Shown here piece after piece: positions 56,683-64,000 of a stretch of 64,000 nucleotides of DNA (positions within the stretch are counted from its first letter, which is position 1; the number at the start of each line of letters is the position of its first letter). A program made the translations under genes and the position numbers. Below the pieces are notes generated by a model. The model saw nothing but the letters and a program-made list of their open reading frames with translations. It was not told the DNA's origin and did no database searches. Location: contig CAMQGK010000130.1 of NCBI GenBank assembly GCA_947000775.1, positions 4,160,001 to 4,224,000 on the forward strand, written 5' to 3'. Origin of the DNA: Pterois miles (taxonomy: Eukaryota; Chordata; Actinopteri; Perciformes; Scorpaenidae).

Positions 56683-57189
56683 CTGCAGGAAAGAGACAGA
56701 GAGAGGGAAAATCAATAAGGTCAGATCCAAAATGCTTTCGCCGTCTGTGTGAAACTCACACTGGAGACGATGCAGATGCAAACTTTAACACACTTCCAGT
56801 GCAGTTCACAATGCCGTTCCCTGGAGAGCTGTTTCAATATCAGTATCAGAAATTAGTCCGAAAATTTGGGCTTGTCTATGCACCAATCCAATAGCATCAT
56901 TTGTATTGTTTTGTATTGTATTTCATAATTCTTTATATGATTAATTTATGTGCTTTGTAACTGACAAACTAATAATGAATCAAAAACTAATAATAAAAGA
57001 TCATTATATTGTGTTTGTTCTTTGTATGTATTGCTTCATGTTTTACAAACGGTTTAACCTGAAAGATAGTCATCATGATCCATACATGGCCAATAATAAA
57101 CAGCTGTTAAATTATAATACTATAACTATACTGTGTGTATATTTAAGTCACACTCTGTATTGGGAAGGAAATAATGGTATCCTAACATC

Positions 57190-57265
57190 TCCCCCACAGA
57201 ACGCCTCGCGTAAAGTCCCGCCTTTTCTTCCATAACATGGTGATGTCACCAAGTAACACATTTGC
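57190..57265 (+). repeat. Interspersed repeat shared with 49700-49780
   Basis: AAAGTCCCGCCTTTTCTTCC and GGTGATGTCACCAAGTAACA are shared with the earlier copy. Confidence 0.7.
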
Positions 57266-58039
57266 ATTAAATCTGGTTCAGCCCTCAGACAAACCTAGTT
57301 AGAGCGAAGCTGGAGCGGAGTCCAAAGAGTGTGGTGCACTTGACCAATCACAACAGAGTGGGTCAGCTGACCAATCAGAGCAGAACACATTTAAACACTA
57401 AAACATGTTCTAGTAGAAACCAACAATACAAGTATGCATCTAAAAATAAACGTAAGTCCTCTTTAAACTGTTTTATGTAATCAAGCATTTAACACCTCGT
57501 TTGGACTGAACATTGAAAATTTCACTTGTTTTTTTTCCAGCATTATCACAGCTCACTACCTTTCTTTACAACTGAAAAAGACCTCCAACCATACAGAGTT
57601 AAGCTGCCTGCCAAAGTAGCTTGTACAGAAGCAAAAGCAAAAGCTGCCATCCCCTGGCCAAGATATCGGGTCATTTGGCTGGTCGATGGTGTCAATTTCC
57701 CATCCGGCTCAACAGACAGACAGACGACATGCTGTTTTTGTAACGGTGATGGTATCTGTTCAATGACTCAACATTTTTGTTTTTTGTGGCTGTGACTGAA
57801 CAGTGGGAAATTCATTGTGTCTTTTCTCTGGTAAATGACAAAGTGGCCATGCAAACACATGACACAGGATAGGAGAAGAAACCCAACACGCTGCCCGAGT
57901 GGCCACCAACATGGCAATGTGGTGAGGCTAATGAGGGTGTGCCACAAGGTCACATGACAGTCACAATCCCCAGAGGATGAATCCTACTGACTTTGGTGAT
58001 GACCTTTCATATATTCCCATCTAGCACCATCATGAAGTC

Positions 58040-58420
58040 AAAATCGTAATGTCCGACACTTTGGTTTATGATGAGGCAGCACCTCTGGTTCTGAACAGTA
58101 AAGCCAGTGCAGAAGTAAGTAAAATAGACCATGAAGCAGGGGATGCTTTAGGGCGGGGCTACCTTGTGACTGACAGATCGCTACCATGGCATAGTCCGGT
58201 CTGGGAGTTGGCCGCGTTTTCGTCTTTAACCCTTTCCCAGTGTGTTTTCAGTTTATGAAAATTAATTGCAAATTTCAGTCATGTATATATGGCTGTTGGC
58301 CAACAACAGCCATCATGGCGATGACCAAAAGCCAAGATGGCAACGGCAAAAAAACCAAGACGGCGACAGCCAAAAAAGAAGACAGTAACAGCAAAAACCA
58401 AGAAGGTGCATCCATTTTTC
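58040..58420 (-). mobile_element. Second copy of the 22-bp minisatellite element
   Basis: In reverse it reads as the element at 18604-19200: GATCTGTCAGTCACAAGGTA, the GCCCCGCCCTAAAGCATCCC block, and a short degenerate array (58300-58400) of CCAAGATGGC/CCAAGACGGCGACAGCC units. Confidence 0.7.
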
Positions 58421-58596
58421 AAGTACGGTCAATTACCTGCAAACTAATAATTGTATCAGCCTCAGCTGAACTTAAACGTTACCACACTAAACAAAGATTT
58501 AAGGTAAACATTGTCATTGTGAGAATGCTGCTAGTATCTTGTCTGTGGTACTATATCAGCACTTCAAGTTCAAGACCTTCATTTGTCCCAGAGCGG

Positions 58597-58625
58597 CAAC
58601 AACAACAACAACAACAACAACAACA
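58597..58625 (+). repeat. (CAA)n microsatellite
   Basis: Nine to ten CAA units in an otherwise unremarkable stretch. Confidence 0.9.
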
Positions 58626-59572
58626 GGGCTGGACACATAACATCAAAAAACCACACGTACATAACCACATACTAAAAGCACATAAACACGGCTGCATCTC
58701 GGAGTGGCAGCTGGAGACCGCCCATTACTCTGTGGTCAGGGATGACGGTCAGCTAACAGCATCACCTTTGGCTCGGTAGTCTGAACTCCACAACAACAGA
58801 AACCACAAAGAGCTGCACAACGATGCAAACAAAGGTCAAGATGCATGCAAGTAACACAGGACTGTTTCTGTTCTGCAATAAGCACAAATAATACAACTGC
58901 AGTGGGGGAGGGAGCCACTGATCGCTTTCCTGCATTGCCTCCTATATTGCAGGAAGACAATATCACCGTAGGATTAACATTCGTGGCTTGCACGCAGGCT
59001 TCCCTTCCATATAATCACCTTTTTGATATCCCCATTCAGAGACGTTAGCGTCATCGCCACTGACCTTTACAACCAGAAGATGAATAATGCATTACCGTAC
59101 GCTGTGTGGTGAATAGCTAAAAGCTTAGACGCAAACGCCAGACTGATGTAATGAGTTTGTGGGTGGTGTTTTAGGAGGAGGATGTGTGCATTTATGGGGG
59201 TTTGTGTATGAAGCTAATCAGCAGCTGGGTCAAGCGTCTGTAGCAGTAGAGCAGACAGAAACTCCTGCATCATGTTCACTGTTGATTCAGTTTATTTACA
59301 TGATAAGCTGCTGCAGTAGACAGTTCTGTCTCTGCCCTTTTGCTTAGATTAGTGTAAAAACATATTTCACTGACACTCTGGCTCGCTCCCTCAGCAGCGA
59401 GAATGACAGATAAAAGAGAGGTGATGACATGCCACAGAGTGCTACAACTAAACACATCGCCAGTTAGATGGAAAGCTACCGACAAGTTTCCCTACTACAG
59501 TCACCATGTAGGGAAGGAGAGGAGGGGATCAGCGCCAGAGATACAGCGCGACATGGCGAGAACGACCCTTAA

Positions 59573-59907
59573 AGAAGAAGAAGATAGTCCTTTATTAGTC
59601 CCACGAGGGGAAATTCAATTTTTTCACTCTGTTGTTAACTTATACACGGTACATGCAGACCCGAACACACACATGCACAAACATGCAACAATGGAGAGAT
59701 GTCAGAGTGATGGGGCTGCTCCTGACAAGCGCCCCGAGCAGTTGGGGGTTTGGTGCCTTGCTCAGGGGCACCTCGGCAGTGCCCAAGAGGTAAACTGGCA
59801 CCTCTCCAGCTACCAGTTCACACTCAGTTCTTGGTCCATGTCGGGACTTGAACCGGTGACCCTCCGGTTCCCAAGCCAACTCCCTACAGACTGAGCTACT
59901 GCCGCCC
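59573..59907 (-). mobile_element. tRNA-derived SINE (family A), near full length
   Basis: (GAA)n tail, then AGTCCTTTATTAGTCCCACG, GGTGCCTTGCTCAGGGGCAC and, at the right end, GGACTTGAACCGGTGACC and GACTGAGCTACTGCCGCCC, which is the tRNA head in reverse. Confidence 0.9.
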
Positions 59908-60529
59908 GCATGGCCTCTCTGCACCAATAACATCAAGGAAAGGATCAATGCTGTTAGCAAGCGTCTCATGATTAGAGTTCATCATCTGTCAAACTGCAAA
60001 ACAAAACTGTTGTCATCTGGTACTGAATGCCGGTGTACACCTCGGCCTGTGCCACTCTGCACAATCTTTACACCTAAAAACATGTTTTAATGTTCCCAAA
60101 ATTTTTTTTTATTTTTCTCATAAACAGCCAAAAAAAAGCCCAGTGTGCTCTGACTCTTGTTGGACTACAGCTTTACAAAGTTAAACAAAGTTAATATCAT
60201 AAATTGTGTTAGATAATTTTGGGGATGGTAAAAAAACAAACATTATTATTCACTTGAGAATTATTTTGATCATTGATGGAGTAATGATGAGGGTTTCTTA
60301 ATCTCATAAATTCATGGGATTTATGTTATAATAACCCATAGATATGTGAGTATTTTGTGTCTATGTGCATGCATATATATATATTGATGCACATGCACAT
60401 GTTTTTGTTACTGAACTATTTTTTTTAAATAAATTAAAAGATTTGTGCTTGCAATTATTTTTCCTAGACTTCTGCTTTCAGAGCTAGTCTTAAATACCTT
60501 ATAGCTGAAACTAATAATAATCAAATGCA

Positions 60530-60650
60530 CGGGCAATTTTGTAATATGATCAATAGTAGATATGTTTATAAAGTGTTAAAATTACAACCAGCCCTTTGAG
60601 GGGAACCATAATGCTGATGGGATGAAAATGAGTTTGACACCCTGCACTAA
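60530..60650 (-). mobile_element. hAT-type terminal fragment (family 4)
   Basis: GGCAATTTTGTAATATGATC, AGCCCTTTGAGGGGAACCAT and GAGTTTGACACCCTG match 30314-30440. Confidence 0.6.
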
Positions 60651-61699
60651 AGGAAATGGAGAAAGTCTTTAACTATGTCTGTCTGTCAGTAAACAATAGA
60701 CAGCGGAGACTGTTAACAGGATCATGATATCTGATATCTTCAGCTTTAACGGAAATGCTACATGATCTACACAGAGCAGACCATGGTCACCACCACGGCA
60801 GTCACAACTAAAAATACTTTTAAATGTAGTGATTCATAATAATTACACAACACTGCACTATCACAATATTGACCATTGTTACCCCCCTTGGATGGATCAG
60901 TAGATAAGTCCTAATGAGCTCTATGGACCCCGTTCCACACAATCCTGGCTCAGACACTGGAGTATTATAGTTGTTGTGTAATGTAAAATCAATTCATGCC
61001 TGTTACTGTAGTCAAATCATTCCCATCTGCAAGAAAGAGAAAATGGCAGAAAAGCAGGAGCACTCCCTCTAGTTTGATTTTTATCACACAAACAGATGAT
61101 ATGGTTTCTGCTGGTGTCCACAGTGAAGAGAAATGAATTAAAGTCTTTCGCCGTGAACCCGATATAGCTCGCTCTCAGCAAAGAGCTGTACTAACAACAA
61201 CCAGTTTGAAAAGAGCAGCAAGGAACGAGCCGGAGCGGCAAACCCAATGTCAGTGATTAATGGTATTTTAATCCTATGTGGTTCAAAGAGGAAAGAAGTG
61301 GGAGGCCACGCCAGTGAGCCTGTCACAAGACGAACAAAACACACAATGAAGGCCTCTTATTGTTTCCTCGGGCTGCGGTACGGAGGACTAAAGCTGCCAT
61401 TATAATGAATAAATGACAATGTACATAAGAGAGAAATGTAGAGATAAAAGGTCAAGTAGTAGATCAAGTAGCTTGTGAAAAATAAGGTAGGAAGCTAAAC
61501 TATAGCTGTTATTATAATGTGGGCGAGTCCATGTGTCTTCTTTTCTGTTTTTGTTTTTATTCAAATGGAAACGGCTACTCAGCCGATAGCAAAAAGCTGT
61601 CCTCCGCTTTAGTCCACCGTAGGCTACCAAAGTAAGCTATTGGCAGCTAATCAATAAGGTTATGAGTAATGTGAATGCTAGCTGAAATGAAAATAACTT

Positions 61700-61853
61700 A
61701 CAGGGTTAGTTTTTGTGAATATAGTCTGGTGGGCCGCTTTCACCGCTTTACCGCGCCATCAGACAGATCCTTCCGACAGGGAGGTGAACCTGTTATATCG
61801 CGCTTTTCAAAGCCACCAAACTACATTCACAAAAACAGTAATTTTACAGAATA
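61700..61853. mobile_element. Foldback MITE (family 2)
   Basis: GTTTTTGTGAATATAGTCTG plus GTGGGCC pairs with TTTTCAAAGCCACCAAACTA plus CATTCACAAAAAC. The centre TTACCGCGCCATCAGACAGA matches that of the copy at 40682. Confidence 0.75.
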
Positions 61854-63296
61854 ATATAAAAAATCTGACTCAAAGGACTCGGATCTGAGAGACAATTAAA
61901 GCATGTGTCATACATGTGTGTAATGCTTTTACAGTCAAGTCCATGCACACATACTTTTTTTCCTCCAAACTGTGGTCTTCTCGTCCCGTCTTGTTTTAGT
62001 CGACTTTTGTTTCTGTTGCCTTGATTTCTTATACTGAAAGTGTCGCCTTAGGAAACCCGACTTGTGATTTGTTGTTTGGTAAAGTGGCTGTCTTGTGCAG
62101 CACACAAGTGCCACAAGCGCAGAGTGAGCTGCTGTAAATCTCATCCTTCAGTTGCCCAGTCATCCAGCCGGCCAAACAACCCACCAGGCGGCCTGTCATT
62201 CACTCCGTCAGTCAGTCAGTCAGCCAGAGAGCGCCAAAGCCACCAGGCAAATCTCCTCCTCGCTTTAATCAAGCAGAAGAAGCTGCTGCCGCCGAGGAGC
62301 GCCCTAAATATAGCTCCCTTCATAATCAAACTCAGCAGAGCAGAGGTGGTGCAGGGAGCTGCAACGAGGCCGCTGCCTTTTCCACCTCACATCCACCATC
62401 CAAGACGTGGCTGAAGTGACGCCCTGATGGAGCGTTATGGACCATTAGTAGACCATTTACTGACCAGGTAGATGTTAACACAGAGGCAGCTGCATATTTG
62501 CCATCAAACATATGGCATGAAAATGAACAGGGTGACAATAGATGTGCAGCGATAAAGCTGAACACTAAACCACACCTCGTCTACTGTAACAAAGCAGAGA
62601 AACAAAAACAGGACAACTTAGGTACCAGCAATGAAACTATTCAAATTTTCAGTGCAGTGTTATTACCCATAATGACATAGAAAATAATTACTAAATAATG
62701 TGATTTAAGAAAATCTTCGAACCATTTTAATGGGTCTAAACACCACTTTTCATCACGTGGTTTCAATGTTCAGATACTAATAATTCAATTCTAATAATGT
62801 TACATTAATATGACATTAATTCAAATGTAATTGCTTCACATACATTTTTATTTTACAACATATTAAAATAATTTGTGTATAAATTATTTGTACGATTTTT
62901 TTTCCATCTAAATGCGCTTTACTGCAACATTGAACAAATGCTGTAATAATAGTTGCTGCTTTCTTTGGAAACAGATGACAGCTTGAACCGCCCACAGGTG
63001 ACCGTCAAGGTCAAGAAAAACACCTTTTCCTCTGAAGTATTTATTGTGTGTCCTCACAACACAGCTCACCGTGTATTTTGAACTAAAAGTAAAATGACAC
63101 ACTTGTATATTAGACGCTAAGAGTCAAAGCTAAGGTAGTTAGCTAACATTTAGCTAACAATGTCATTTCTGCTGCATGTCCTTAGGACATTAGAAGTGCA
63201 ATATCTGTCATTAAAAACAGCATATTTTATATTTTTTGTGTATGTAGACTGACATCTACAGCTACAGTTTACATGTTGTTTATATGTCCTCCATCC

Positions 63297-63660
63297 ATCC
63301 ATCCATCGTCAACTGCTTGTCCCGTTAGGGGTCGCGGGGGGCTGGAGCCGATCCCAGCTGGCATAGGGTGAAGGCGGGGTTCACCTGGACAGGTCGCCAG
63401 TCCATCGCAGGGCACATAGAGACAGACAACATACAGACAGACAACCATTCACACTCACATCCACACCTACGGGCAATTTAGAGTCATCAATTAACCTAAA
63501 CAGCATGTCTTTGGACTGTGGGAGGAAGCCGGAGTACCCGGAGAAAACCCACGCTTACACGGGGAGAACATGCAAACTCCACACAGAAGAGTCCCAAGCC
63601 GGAATCGAACCTGCGACCCTCTTGCTGTGAGGCGAGAGTGCTAACCCACTGCACTTGTCT
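63297..63660 (-). mobile_element. tRNA-headed SINE (family B), nearly full
   Basis: In reverse it starts with a tRNA-like head (TTAGCACTCTCGCCTCACAG as A box, GGTTCGATTCC as B box at about 63600-63611) and continues with TTCTCCCCGTGT and the GGCGACCTGTCC block before a short (GGAT)n end. Confidence 0.8.
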
Positions 63661-63680
63661 GTTTAAAATGTATCGTATAG

Positions 63681-64000
63681 AGATATTAAACAAGTATTTA
63701 ATACCCTTATCAACATGGGAGTGGGCAAATATGCTGCTTTATGCAAATGTACGTACATATTTACTATTGGAAATCAATTAATAACACAAAAGAATGACAG
63801 ATATTGTCCAGAAACCTTCACAGGTACTGCATTTAGCATAAAAAATATGTCCCAAACTCCATGTGATTATCATAAAGTGGGCATGTCTGTAAAGGGGAGA
63901 CTGGTGGTACCCAGAGAACCCATTTACATCCACATATCTGGAGGTCAGAGGTCAAGGGACCCCTTTAAAAATGGCCATGCCAGTTTTTGCTTGCCAAAAT
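63681..64000 (-). mobile_element. hAT-like MITE, cut by the window end (family 1)
   Basis: AAATCAATTAATAACACAAA, GGGGAGACTGGTGG and AGGTCAGAGGTCAAGGGACC are in family order; it continues past 64000. Confidence 0.8.
63942..63954 (+). promoter_or_regulatory. Perfect DR1 motif in MITE
   Basis: AGGTCAGAGGTCA lies in the copy cut by the right end of the window. Confidence 0.4.

Larger units (their letters stand above)
56683..64000 (-). other. mgat5 intron upstream of residue 137, runs off the window
   Basis: I looked for the exons encoding the membrane anchor, stem and the VALEKINVAD-like end of the previous exon and found none. The stretch holds repeats at 57190, 58040-58420, 59573-59907, 60530, 61700 and 63297 to the end. 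The parts 56760-57180, 57270-57870, 58640-59560, 60660-61690 and 61860-63290 show no gene. Confidence 0.75.

Noticed and set aside
58240..58779. 179-codon frame with poly-Gln
   Set aside because: It runs through the 22-bp minisatellite element and the CAA repeat; no coding family is recognisable.
59403..59894. 163-codon plus-strand frame
   Set aside because: Most of it lies in the family-A SINE; the same peptide pieces recur at the other SINE copies.
56683..64000. Upstream mgat5 exons for the membrane anchor and stem
   Set aside because: No sequence on the minus strand matched the expected stem end or a start with a membrane segment, so they are taken to lie outside the window.

Overview
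The window is vertebrate nuclear DNA, most likely from a spiny-rayed teleost fish. It is intron-rich, loaded with microsatellites and minisatellites, and full of short DNA transposons and tRNA-derived SINEs of fish type. The fish assignment is an inference from these repeats and from the divergence of the one gene present; no species can be named.

The only protein-coding gene I can support is mgat5 (alpha-1,6-mannosylglycoprotein 6-beta-N-acetylglucosaminyltransferase A, GnT-V). It is on the minus strand and lies in 14 coding exons between 56682 and 2787. The exons have consensus GT/AG borders, their phases join without a break, and together they encode 605 residues and a stop codon. Set against the 741-residue mammalian enzyme as I remember it, they match residues 137-741 with no gap. 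The catalytic Glu297, the residues recalled as substrate-binding (Lys361, Phe380, Trp401, Glu520, Lys554), the luminal disulfide cysteines and three N-glycosylation sites all fall at the expected numbers. The first ~136 codons (cytoplasmic tail, membrane anchor, stem) were not found and should lie beyond base 64000.

Layout, left to right: 1-2786 is the 3' flank and presumed 3' UTR. It holds a CCT/GGA tract and a perfect 22-bp GT/CA inverted repeat just past the stop codon. The last four introns (2986-7648) are compact and hold a degraded GGGCCC/A-run minisatellite, a 63-bp AT-rich tandem, a 775-bp polypurine tract and a 69-bp intron. From 7796 to 56605 the introns are long and hold an internally deleted LTR retroelement (8073-9146), a GGT/GGA array, four copies of one SINE, about a dozen pieces of a hAT-like MITE, foldback MITEs, 22-bp and 27-bp minisatellites and a 1-kb GGAT array. 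Several mobile copies carry consensus nuclear-receptor half-site pairs (DR1 and palindromic ERE). From 56683 to 64000 is intron with repeats only.

I found no new multi-gene system. The observations most worth checking are the repeat-borne nuclear-receptor sites, the 3' UTR hairpin, the polypurine tract, inverted SINE pairs around exons, and a few low-repeat intronic stretches that look like conserved enhancers.
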